Below are positions 22,227 to 33,267 of a DNA stretch of 64,000 nucleotides, piece after piece. A model generated the notes under the pieces. It was given only the letters and a program-made list of their open reading frames with translations. It did not search any database and was not told where the DNA came from. Numbering within the stretch: the first letter of the stretch is position 1; each line of letters begins with the position of its first letter. Source of the DNA: Lasiosphaeria ovina. Taxonomy: Eukaryota > Ascomycota > Sordariomycetes > Sordariales > Lasiosphaeriaceae. The DNA lies in contig JAULSN010000009.1 in the NCBI GenBank assembly GCA_033439765.1, forward strand, positions 2,418,001 to 2,482,000, in the 5' to 3' direction. Made by a program: the position numbers and the translations under genes.

Positions 22227-22673
22227 GTGAGTAGCTCCTGCACAAGACTCAAACATTAATTGGCTTTGGTCGCTGTATTGCGATTGATAGGGAGTGACTA
22301 ATATGTCTATTTAACTGGGACCAATGGACAACGTCACCTATATGGGTTTTGGGGAATCGCAGCGTTAACAGGATGTGCCCGTCAAGATGGATGGCGTCGG
22401 TGTAAGAGTTGATCATCCATGATGTTGGTTAGTTAGTCTCTTGGTAGGCCGCGGAAGTGGTGATCTCGTGCTCCACGAAAGCTTGGGGGTTTTCAATACC
22501 GGGAGGACTGGACGTAGGCCCACGCAAGGACGACGCCTATTTTACATAGCTAATTATTGACGTAGATCAGATTCTCGTTTGTAATCTTTTAAAGCTCTTT
22601 TTTTCATCAGTGGAGTCGAATCAAACTAATGCGGGCGCACCGCTCGTTCTCAGAACGTAACTCTAACAACCCA
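22227..22673. other. Intergenic, no gene recognised
   Basis: This follows the secreted-protein relic. AT content rises toward 22560-22670, and no open frame of note was seen. Confidence 0.5.
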
Positions 22674-22825
22674 AGTCAAATTTCAATCCTCTAAACTATA
22701 AATATAACGTTTATTAATATAGACTAACTATATTAGAAAAAGAGTATTAGAGAGAGTAGTAAATAGAGTTAGAAAGTGGAAGTATCACGGTACATACAGG
22801 AAGGAGTGTAGGGACAACGCTGCAA
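22674..22825. repeat. Dispersed repeat copy 1 (AT-shifted)
   Basis: About 150 bp align by eye with 50927-51090: AGACTAACTATATTA here against AGACTAACTGTGTTA there, then a shared GAGAGAGTAG, then AGAAAGTGGA against GGAAAGTGGA, and GTGTAGGGACAACGC against GTGCTAGGGACAGCGC. Most differences make this copy richer in A and T, as expected if it suffered C-to-T/G-to-A mutation. The element type was not recognised. Confidence 0.6.
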
Positions 22826-22900
22826 ATTAACCGTTAGTCACTACCATTAGAAGTCAGGCCTGACGGAAAATCCTCCAAAAGATCAGGGCTAATTGCGCGC

Positions 22901-23541
22901 TCAGGGCTGTGTGCGTGGTCCATGTACTTCAAGGTTCGTCAGGCCGCGCGTCCATTCACTCGCTCTTGCCTGACCAAGGTTTGGAACAAGGTTCGCGCCT
23001 GCCGACTGATTATCCGATTGCGGGGCTGGCTTGGTTTTGCCTTTGATCGCGTCGTCTACTGGATCTGACAGTAGTGTCGAGGGTGCTGCCTTTATGCGAG
23101 GAAGTCTAACGACTGGTGTCGCTGTGTGATCGACGTCCTTAATGAATGGATCCCGCGAAATCGGCTCTGGTTGGCGAGCTGGTTCTGCTTGTGCGATCGG
23201 ATCAGGTGACGGGCTAGCTTCCCTGACCGTGGTGAGCTTGTTCAGGCTCCTTTGGAATGCAGCGAAGATGTCTCTTGGTATGTGAGAGTCCAAAACCTAG
23301 TTATCTGGGTATAGGGCAAGCTCCACTCGTATAGAGTTTCGGCTTGTTCTTGATGCGCGCGAGGCTTCTGATGATCCTTCGTCCAATGGTATTGCTGTTA
23401 AGTGGTCTTGGAGCGCCTGAATAGTGGATTTTGGGGCTTTGGACACCAAACGAACTGTCGGATTTTGCCTGATGAAGTTAGACAGTTGTCTCAATTCTTT
23501 GAAAAGCTGCTGATCTATAGGGTTATGGTGTAAGTGTTAGT
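22901..23541 (-). pseudogene. Hypothetical open frame interrupted by one TAG
   Basis: On the minus strand the frame is open from about 23541 to 22901 except for a TAG at 23299-23297. Across it the protein reads ALYPDN, stop, VLDSHIPRDIFAAFQRS. The two halves have the same hydrophilic, Pro/Ser-rich character (SEASRASRTSRNS, then AEPARQPEPISRDPF). No domain was recognised. It lies next to the dispersed repeat, so it may be a remnant of a mobile element or of a gene damaged with it. A Gln codon CAG changed to TAG is the simplest explanation of the stop. Confidence 0.4.
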
Positions 23542-23703
23542 GTTAGTGCAGAACCTGAGCTCTGCACGACAGTGTCGTCCTGGCAGCTCGGTTTGTATGG
23601 ATGCAATTCTTCCTAACGCCGATCAAAGATCTAATGGCGGAAGAATTGATCTGGGTATAGGTATAGGACAGATCAGCCTGTTACTCGGCACCATTGTTGG
23701 CAC

Positions 23704-24190
23704 ATGGGTACGTTGGTGGTGAAAGCGATGTTCATTGCTAACTACAAAGTAGTGTGGATCAATCGATCCATGCTAAATGTGGTGGTTGGATTACGTGATC
23801 GCGAGACCACTTGCTGCTATGGTACATTGATCCGTGGATCGCCAACAAAAAAGTGTGTTATATATACGTACTCTAAATACTTCTCTAGTACAGATCTTCC
23901 GTATATATATGCCGCTAGCATAAGCTAGATACTATTAGTAACTTTATACTAAAATAGGCAGGTAACGACCTCGTCGGTAACCTATTAATTATTTATTAAC
24001 GAGGATAATCGTAGATTCTTAATAAACCTAGATCTCCGTATCGAAGAACCAATAGAATAAGTACTATAGAAAGTAGTCACTTAACTAGGGCCTACCGACC
24101 TTATATATCTAGACCGCGGTTCTCTTCTAGTCTACCTTACTTATAAACCGCGAAGTTATTAGCAAAACTAAGAGCTTTAATATACCGGAA
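23704..24190. other. TpA-rich, gene-free block
   Basis: The core at 23860-24190 is strongly AT-rich with very frequent TA dinucleotides, and stops occur in all frames. This composition is typical of repeat-induced point mutation on old transposon DNA. No coding relic could be identified. Confidence 0.55.
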
Positions 24191-24345
24191 CATTCGATTT
24201 TGTTGTCTCAACTGATTGATGTCACCAAATTTTCAACACCGGTAGGGTGTGAAAGGCAGGTATAAAATTCACAATCAAAAGGGCGTGACCCTTGCAAGCT
24301 ACAGCTACCAAGCCAAAGTTACAAGACAGGATGAAGACATGGATG

Positions 24346-27300
24346 CTAAGCCTTCCGTCCTCCTGCTAAAGGACTGACACTTTGTCCCACCATTAAAGGG
24401 TTCTCCTCATCTCCAACCCTCCGCGCGTCCCGTCTAGACCTCTTCCACCACTGGTGTTCACCCCCCCACTTGAACCGTTTCTTCCATTTCGACATGTCGA
24501 GGTTGAAAGCGATAATGACGGCTGGAACGGCGACGGCGACTGAGACAGAGACTAGATATGCAAAAGGGTATTTTAAAGTCAGCTCAACAGTGGAGAGTCC
24601 AGTTGTTACGCCCGGGGGGGATGGAGCTGTGAGATGGGAGGCTGGGTGGGATCGTACACATGACCTTCAAAATAAAGTCAAGCTCTACTCCGCCTTCGGT
24701 GTGAGGGAACTGGTCGACGTTGATGGCAAGGAAGCTTGACATGAAGGAGAGGGGAAGCTTTTCGTCCGAGGGATGGTGTGGTTAGCAGATACACCTTAAG
24801 AACAAAACCTTGGACGGCGGGTATTAGGAGACTCACAAAGATGATTGTCGCAACCGTAAATGCCATGATGGTCTTTCCCTGATGTTGAGTCTCCTCGTAG
24901 ATGCCCAGGAGGGACTGTTTGTGCTTGAGATCTAATAGATCTTGTATCTGTGTTTTACAACAGGAGCAGTCAGTCAGTGTTTCCGAGTTCAATGTTTATT
25001 TTACCTCAACAAGGGCTTGGGATTCAAAGAAAAGAATCCAAAACATGTAGGAAATCCAAAACTCACCGCTGTTGCGACATCAGACGCAAGGTCCTTTAGT
25101 TCCTGCATCTCACTAAGAGACTTGCCAATCAGGCCAATCGAAGGGGCGTCATGTGGGCGGGAGTCATGATTGGCAACACCCCCACCAACACCACCACCAT
25201 TCATACCCATTCCCCTGCCTTGATCGGGCTTCTTCCCGGCACCGGCGCCGGCGGCCCTTGTCAAGCAATCAATTTCGTCAAACACAGCCTTTTGTTCGCG
25301 AAGTAGAGTCGTCAAAATGTTGAGTTCGTCAAGAGTATCTTTGACCTCACGAAGGTCGCGAATGTCTTCAACGATGCTCGAGCTTTGCGGATTCTTCATG
25401 GAGCCTTCCCTCTGAGCACGCTGAAACTGCTGGAAACGCTCTGCATCTCGTCCGATCTTTTGTGGTGTATCGTAGGTATCAGCATGCAAATCATTCAAAT
25501 TCTGTGGAACCTAGTAGAGGGGAGAGGGAATGGGATTGCGACTCACAATTCTCTCAACGGCTGACTTGTACAGCACCAAGAAGGGTGTTTCAGACTGGCT
25601 CCTTGGCTCCAGCCAAATCTTGGACGCCTCCTCGACGATGACCGTAGCGAGAGCGCTCTGGGACCTCTCAAAATACGGGTCCTCAAGCCACGCGTGGATC
25701 TTAGCCACCAGGTCCGTCTCTCTTCTTCCCTCTCCACCGCCGCCCTCCAGTAGTTCATATTTCCCTTCTCCCTCACTTCGGTTAGTAGCCTTTCGGATCC
25801 CTCTCTGGGGGAAAGCCGTGATAATGGTTGGAGGCGATGCTCCGCAGGCTGGCAACACCCACATCCAAAGCTGATCGACCATGATCGTAGGCAAATTTGC
25901 GTGAATTTCCGTCTGTTTGGTCGCCGCCGGGGAATCGCCTTGTTGCTCCCGTCCCTTTCCGCCCCAGAAGGAGCCTAGCCACTGTTTCAGCCGAGCTGTC
26001 GGTGTCAATCGCTTGGCTTCCTGTGCTGCAGGCATAGGTTCCTCTGCTGCTCGTCTCTCCTCCATCTGGGTCTTTAGATACCGCATGGGAGTTTGGTCCT
26101 CGTCTCGCTTTTTTGTGTCTTGGATGATGTGGTAGTAGTACTGGTCAAGCGTCCGTCTCCAATGAAGTGGTGGCTGGTGGTTGAGATAGTTCACGAGTAG
26201 CATCTCTTCAGCCGCCTGTTGACCCTGTGTTGGGGGCCCTTTGGCTTTTTTACCATCTTGGCTGGTCGATGGGTTTTCACACTCCGAGCTGACGCCGTGC
26301 GGGTCTCTTGAACTATTGCTCATGGTATCATGTTCTGGCATCTTCTGACATTTGCCTAAAATCGATCTGAAGGTCGTGAGGTGCTCGGCACGTTCCCAGT
26401 CCACGAAGGGCATCTGTGCCAGTAAATTGTTAGACGAAAAAACATCATGGACCATAACCGAGAGTCTACAACTTAAACAAACAATGATAAATAGCAGTGT
26501 CATCCAGGGAGGCGACAATAGCGTAAAAACTTACAAATACCATGTACCCATCTCGGTACGGATCCTTGAAGCGGTCACCTGCCCTTGTCGGCCAGTCACA
26601 TCTGGACTGTGAGGGAGTCTCACTATTCTCGAGGCTGAGCAGGTAGCAGCCAGGGTGCATGAACCTGGAGTGATATTGCCGTGTTTCGCTCTTGGGATGT
26701 TGATATCGAAGCCAAACATCTGGCCTCAACGCCTGCTTGGCGACCCACAGCTGACGATTACCTTGTCGTCCTTTGGTGTAGTGGCTAACTATAAGAGCCT
26801 GGTCGAGCGCGTCATTTTGGTCAGCATTGCAGATTCCCTCGTTTTTGTGTGGAATGTAGTGGCGATTACCTGAACCCAACACAGCTAGAGGGTGCATTAT
26901 TAATATTAGCCTTCTCGAAAACAAAACTTTGACAGTCCGAGTAGAAGCCAGAGGCCGGGAGACGAGCTCGGGGGGAGGGGACGCGCATAACTTACGTTAT
27001 TTGCAGGAAGGTGCATCCATTTACATCCGGTTTCGTCCCTGGGGCTATCGTAATCGCCCTTTTCCAAAAGATTTTGGACGGAGTAGAAGCGTGAAACGAC
27101 CCTCCCACCACCTTGAGGCACCACCCGGACGGCTCCTTGGAAATTCGACTCGGCAGGTGTTGAATTGAATCTATCCATGGCGGAAACCCCTTGGATTTGG
27201 GTGCAAAGGTCGAGGATAGTGACCATAGCTCGACTGAGCAGCCCAAGTCGGTCTTGTTCTTGCTTCACTTGGGCTAACCTATCCTTCGCCTGGTCCACCC

Positions 27301-30300
27301 TATCAATCGCGCCCGGCACTGCTGGCTTTGTTATTAGACCGTCTGTTTCGCTGTCAGATTCCGAGTTGCCATTCTCGCTGTCATTATCGTCATCATCGTC
27401 ACTGTCGTCGTCGAATTGTGCCAGATGGTAAGACGGGCCTGGCTTTAGTGTCTTTGCTCTACTTTGCCTCCTTTCCAGTTGGGCCTTTCTGAGTGTTGCT
27501 CTAGCCGTGTCGACCTGAGATTGGACTTTCCCGAGCAAGTCATTCAGCTCCTTTTCCTTATCGCACGCAATCTCGCGGACAGACTTCTGTCCCGGAGGCG
27601 CCTGCATGTGTGCCCCCCGCCCCAGAAGGAACTCGACCACTTGATCCTGGCACTCTCTCACAGCGTCGCACAGCACGGTATTCCCCAGTTCGTCTTGGTA
27701 ATTGATGTCGCTTTCGAGCTTGTCGACCAAGATCCTCATAACTCCAAGGTGTCCTTTCTTCGCCGCCAATGAGATCGGGGTTTGATCCCGGTTCTTGATG
27801 TCCGGGGATCTGCTCTCCAAGTTGACAATATTCTCTTCGCGGGGGCCATATCCTTGTTGCTTTGCCTGAGGACTGACCAGAGCGTCGACTATTCGGGATA
27901 CGGCAGCCGTATTTCCACGCTCAGCCATGATAGACAAGGCTGTCCTTCCATCCGTGTCCTTTGATGCCAAATAGGCGGAACTCGTCAACAACATCCAAAT
28001 CTTCTCAAGGCCGCCTTCCTTAGAAGCCTCGTCCATGGCAATAGCAATAGAATCTACCGAGAGACTGGTATCGGGAAAACCATTCTCAGTCTTTGACTCG
28101 ATGAGTGCCTTTATCATCCTCTTGCTCTGCAACGCATGCCGGAACATGGTCCTTGTATCCCCGCTGCTGTGCACTTCGGCGCCATTTTCGATGAGGTGGC
28201 GGATGATTTTTGCATGTCCGCCTATCACAGCCGCTTCGAGTGCCGTCTGCTGTTGCTCGAGGGCATCCCGGCGGCCATTCCTGAAGTTGATGTCTGGAGG
28301 CGGCTCGTATGCCAACAAGCTCACGACCAAGGCCATATTGCCCCTTGATGCAGCGAGAAAAAGGGCGGTGTTGTGGTCGCCATCCAACTGGTCGACACGA
28401 AGGTCTTTGCGATGCATAAGGAGGCTTCTCGTGTTTTTCGACCTGTCGTCGTCAAGGGCCACCAGGTGCAACAACGTCTGCCCCCACTGATCCTTTTCGT
28501 TGATGTCCACATCAGAGCCTGTGATATGTGCCCAGGATCCCTGCCGAGCAAGAGAGAACAGGAACAAGCTACCATGGGTGAATTTTTCCGGAGGGCATTT
28601 CTCAAGTAGAAAATCGAGTATCTCCCACCTTCTCTCCCACAAGGCATGATGAAAGGCCGTCCACTTCCGGTCATCATCGCGCCGAAAGGGATCCTCGCCG
28701 GATCCTCCGTCTTCTGGCTTCCTCAAGAGCAATTCGACCGCGGCTTTATTGTTGTTGAGTATGGCGGCACCCAGTGGAGAGGCATTCTGGCCCTCGCCGC
28801 TCTCGGCTGTCACCTTGGCAGTCTTGGGTTCCTCGGAATCTTTGAGGGGGACTGACTCTCTCTTTGCCTCCGACTTCCCCTGGCCAGGCTCCACGGTCTT
28901 CTTATCCTTGTCTTTTTGGTTTCTCAAAGCATCCAGAACGGCTTCGACAATAGAACTGTCCTTGGCCGACTCAACGGCCAGATATAACGGCGTTTTTCTT
29001 TCCATATCAGGTGAAAAACTCTCATCCGCCCTCAGCCGCCCAATGAGATCTACCAGGCCTTTAGATGCGGCCCAGTGAAGCGCTGTGCGGCCGGAGTAGT
29101 CTCGAAGCGTCACATCGGGCTTGGGCTCGTGGTCGAGCAAAACGCTGGCCGCTTCGCTGTGATCAAACGCGATGGCGCATACCAGCGCCGTGTGGCCGGC
29201 GATGGCGTCCTGGATGTTGAGGTCGACCGGCGGAGTGGCAGAGAGCACCAACTTGAGAATTTCGACTCGTCCCTTTACGGCAGCCCAATGCAGGGCTGTG
29301 CGGCCGGTGCTGTCGCGGAGTGTGACGTTTGGTTTGCGTCCTCCTGGGTGTCCGAAGAGAGCCTTTGCTTCCCTGGTCTTGTCTAATACCAAAGCCCATA
29401 TCAACGCTGTCCAGCTATGCATGTCGTCTTGAAAGTTGATGCTCTCCTCCGACGCTGCGGAGAGGAGCATCCCGAGGTGATTGATATCTCCGCGTTTGAC
29501 GGCAGCTATCAGTTGCTGACCATCATCTCTCTCTCGACTTCTACCTAGTATTGGCGTGTCAAAGGCATCGTTAGAGTAGCCGTAGCCTAAGTACTGTGGA
29601 GAGTAGTACTGTGGCTAATACGGTGAGCATGAATCAAGAACTTCCCTTCCCCTTGCACCATCGTACTCGATAAATGGCGAGGGAAGAAAGAAAGACCTAC
29701 CGGTATGACATCATTGCGGAGTTCAGCAAGAGTTCGAAGCTGGGGAGCTTGGTGCCGCTCCGCCGTCGCCATCTCCTGCCTGAGGTCCTTCAGCTGCTGT
29801 TGGATATTCGTCGTAATGTGTAGGTTCAAGTTTGCTGCCTCTTTGTACTTCTGTTCAATGTCGGACGCAAGATGCTGCATAATCTTTAGCTCGTCGGCAG
29901 GAATATTCATGGCCAGGCCGAATAGAATGCGGCGTGCAGACTCTGGTGTACTGTCATGTGCAGCGACAGTAGCCCCTAGGCTGGTAAGTTCCTCGAATAC
30001 TTTTTCCCGCCTCCATTGTGAGTCGAATTGCATCATGGCTCTGTTGGGATTTGAGTTTGTCACAACCACGACTCTCTTGTTGAACGATGAAGCGTTTGTC
30101 CTGAGCATGTCTAGGAGAAGAGGGATTGCTCGGCTGAGTTTTTTGGCTACAAGATCAATGACGCGGCTTTTCCTCGACATTGCAACGATGACAACGCCGT
30201 CGACGGGCTCTTTGGTTGTGTCAAGGTATCTTTCGAGGGTCTGGACAATGTCGACCGAGAAGTCAATGCCTGACTGGCGGGCACGGACAGGGTCCGCAAG

Positions 30301-30682
30301 GCCAACCACGATAGATTGGCCATCATCCAGCTCGAGAAGCACTGAATGGTCTCTGGGTAACTCTGTTACTCGTACTGGTACTTAACATTAGCTGGCTTTT
30401 CTGTCTGTAAATTGGCCTCACCACCTGGTATTTATTTTTTGCCTTGGCTTTTGCTTACTTACAAGGAGATCTGTGACGATCAAGACGGTCGTGTCTGCTC
30501 ACAGCCTTTGCTGCAAGCATGAACTCATCTGCGTCCTCGCCGACTACTAAGATCCGCCGCGCCGCCTGTGTGGGCTTGAATTCAGGATGCAAGCCGTAGT
30601 CATCCTGCGACAAATTGAATGCAGGATGAACTTTCTCAGGCAAAGACGGTAACAAAAAGTTTGACACGTTGAAGTTTGACAT
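24346..30682 (-). CDS. Ankyrin-repeat protein with C-terminal CorA-like membrane module, 10 exons (about 1837 aa)
   Basis: Exons: 30682-30463, 30374-29701, 29593-26996, 26884-26870 (15 nt), 26798-26535, 26413-25547, 25501-25067, 24947-24837, 24757-24665, 24582-24346. They sum to 5514 nt, a multiple of three. The start of the last exon is the weakest junction (acceptor GAG). Residues 40-300 resemble a GTPase-like fold (RRILVVGEDADEF, LLELDDGQSIVVGLADP, KRVVVVTNSNPN), but the P-loop GKS/T is missing. About 310-1020 are ankyrin repeats (TGRTALHWAAVKGRVEILKL). An acidic, coiled-coil region and the LHLPANN-like MHLPANN site follow. Next comes the soluble part of fungal CorA-like proteins (YHSRFMHPGC, RRTLDQYYYH, MVDQLWMWVL, DTLDELNILTTLLREQK). 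Last are two helices: TIMAFTVATIIFLPLSFMSS with FLAINVDQFP, and YLVSVSVAVAVPAVIIAF. It is likely a membrane-anchored recognition protein; transport is not demonstrated. Confidence 0.8.
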
Positions 30683-31318
30683 GTTGCCGCAGTTTTTGTT
30701 GAGGTGCGGAGACGTTGGAAGGACAAGCGAGTTTAGGTTTGGGTCCGATTTGTGCTATCAAGGTACGAAAAAAAGTTCAAAGAACGGAGGATGCGGAGGA
30801 TGCGGGGTATCACTAGATTAGATCGTTACATAGTACATCAGGTAGGTTCTGAACCCGACGAGGCTCCGAGAGGTATTTGGGTATGTATGCGCGCCTTCCT
30901 CAAATCGTGGTTCGGGGCTGGGATTGGTGGACATGCGGCCCAAGCCGAAAGCAAGTACGCAGCAGATATTGGACCATACTGAGCAAATAATGTCCCCTTT
31001 TGGCCATTCAGCTCTCACTGTGATGATGAGGGGACGGGGAGACAGCCGGGGAGAGAGCCGCCGTCCAGTCATGGGTGGCCAGTCGTAAGGCCTGACCCCC
31101 AACTTGGACGGCTTGCAGATTCAGAGCGAAAAAGTGACCATTGCGAACTAGGCCATGCCAAGAAGTACTGCATAACCCCCCTATATCTAGGCTAGCCGTA
31201 ATAGTTGACCGCCTTCAAGCCACTGCGCCAGCTTTTTACCCCGCTTTGATGCCCAAGGACATCCAAGTCGTCTTCGTGATCTTGACTACGTCCATCTTTT
31301 TGGTGTTTTTCCTGTAAA
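30683..31318. promoter_or_regulatory. Upstream region of the ankyrin-CorA gene
   Basis: No gene was seen. It lies between the start of the large minus-strand gene and a plus-strand hypothetical frame, and should hold the promoter of the former. Confidence 0.35.
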
Positions 31319-31840
31319 ATGGCCAGAATTCAAGACAGTATAGCAGTTAAGCCAGTAGTTTATGTGTCTTCTATCAACAGCGTTAAGCAAAGCGCAGATG
31401 ACTGGCTGAAAAATGACACCCAGGCCACCGCCTCCTATCCGCAAGATGAAGAAGATGCCCCTTTTTTTCCATATGCCCGGGGCACCCCTAAACAACAACA
31501 GCTTCCGGCCAGGGTAACGGCTGCGGGCCGAAGAAAGCGCGCTCCATCGGGGCCACCTCCGGAGAGGAGGCAAGGAAAGAAAAGGCCAACGGTGTCTGTA
31601 TTGCAACAACAAGAAGAAGCCCGTAATCCCGAGGCCAGCTTGTTCCGGAAGGTCGCCTACACACCAGAAATGACCGCGCAATTGATGGTGTGGTTCAACG
31701 AGTGCAAGGCCCAGGGCTTCTTTGATAGTTCTAAGAAGAAGGACTATAGCCCTACACGTGCTCTCAAAGTCCAAGGAGACGTAGCCACGTTACCCCTAGA
31801 GCAAGGAAGCAATCGCCAACATGTATTTCGCCGAACGTAG
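31319..31840 (+). CDS. Hypothetical protein (about 174 aa)
   Basis: A single ATG-to-stop frame, family not recognised. The middle is basic and low-complexity (GRRKRAPSGPPPERRQGKK), suggesting nucleic-acid binding or disorder. The C-terminal part (YTPEMTAQLMVWFNECKAQG, then FFDSSKKKDYSPTRALK) is reminiscent of the first helix of Myb/SANT-like domains in transposon-derived proteins, but the match is too short to name. The sequence after the stop (31860-32060) keeps a partly coding look, with a TAG near 32010. This may therefore be the 5' part of a decayed element. Confidence 0.35.
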   Translation: MARIQDSIAVKPVVYVSSINSVKQSADDWLKNDTQATASYPQDEEDAPFFPYARGTPKQQQLPARVTAAGRRKRAPSGPPPERRQGKKRPTVSVLQQQEEARNPEASLFRKVAYTPEMTAQLMVWFNECKAQGFFDSSKKKDYSPTRALKVQGDVATLPLEQGSNRQHVFRRT

Positions 31841-33267
31841 GCGCTTAGCGTGCTGGCTATAATCCTTAATACTGAATTCACTCTAGCTAATCTGGAACTT
31901 ATGTGCAGCATTTCTCTGACTCTCTGCGTAGAACAGTATCTACAGGACCACTATAATCTTCCACTCTGGCGTTTCGAGTCGACTGCCGCAAAGGCCTGCG
32001 TTGCGTTGTAGCCAAATAACCAGGGCCTTAAACGTGGCTTTATCTATCCGAAACAAATCCTAGAATTGTGTATCTGAGCTATTAAGGATAGCTTTAGTTA
32101 CTTTGCGGGCTTCTTCGGGGTTACCTAGATAGATAACGCTAGGGTGGGCACTTATTTTCTTGCGGTTTTGCCATATTACATAGATCGCGAGCGCGGCTAC
32201 AGAAGCAAAGGCCAGTCCTGGCTTTAAAGATCCAGCTATAATAGTATTATTCTTTAGGGGGACTGGCAATACAAGCAAAATACTATACAAATCTGGTTAT
32301 GGAATAGAGCCAACATACTTAGAAGTGCCCCACCCTGCAAGCCAAAGTTAGCTGGCAGAAAAAGTAGCAGAATTCAGTGCCGTTCGTGGCTTAGATTACT
32401 GTATTTGGTGCGATCTGCATGTTGCATTAGGGGGTACTTGAAGGACAGGTGTATAGAATCGGATGATGTGGCTGTACCAAAAATTTGGTGCCAAAAGTGG
32501 AAAAGTTGCATCGATAAATTCTGGCTTGGCAAAAATGAGCCACTTTTGGTGACACAACCTGCACGGCGTGTGAGTTGTGGATCAGGCCCTCCAATTAGCG
32601 CCGCTAAGACGGAAACGTGAGTCTGCAAGCAGTCGGGGAAAGATAAGCCGTGAGGCAAGTGAGGCTCCGTGTCGCTCACGTCGATTGACTGAGCGCGATT
32701 TGAGCGCCTGGGCGCTACACCTCAACCAAATCGTGCAACACGACCACTAAAGTTACAGCTCGGGCTGGCGGCGAATCAGGAGATAATTAACAAAATTGTG
32801 GATTCTATGATAGGGCGGATATCAGATGTGTTAGCGAGCGGGGGAGCAGATGACTGGTTGGTAGTGAGTGGCATGATGGTACGACAAGATGCCCTTGGGT
32901 TGCTGGTTGTCAGCCGCTTGGGCATCTTTGCAGATTATGTCAAGCGCTAGGCAGCCTAACGCTGCTGTCCAACGTATGAGATCGTGTGAAATGGACCAAA
33001 GGCAGAAAGATAGAGCCTGATGCAGCGCAGCATAACACCCAACCGGCGAGTTTGCATCGTGCCCGGTCTCGATCACCTGATGGAAGAAGATGTCGTTATC
33101 GGATTTGGAGGGTGTGCCCCATTTTCCCTCATTTCCGTGATTCTGTCCTGGAAAGGTGCGGGTGAGGAGAACTAACTTCTGGTTTCACTCAGTGCTGCCT
33201 TTCCGTCGTTGCGCCAGGCTCCTTTACTCTCTTCGCCACGGTCGCTGCGATAAAATCGGAACTCGAC
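31841..33267. other. Intergenic with uncertain relics
   Basis: An AT-rich minus-strand frame at 32060-32290 encodes a single hydrophobic helix and matches nothing. A minus-strand frame open from about 33189 to 32831 also has no recognised family. The last 200 bp should contain the promoter of the patatin gene. Confidence 0.4.

Noticed and set aside
32831..33192. Minus-strand frame of about 120 codons upstream of the patatin gene
   Set aside because: It is open and not strongly biased, but shows no family resemblance and lies where the patatin promoter should be. Kept only as a note.
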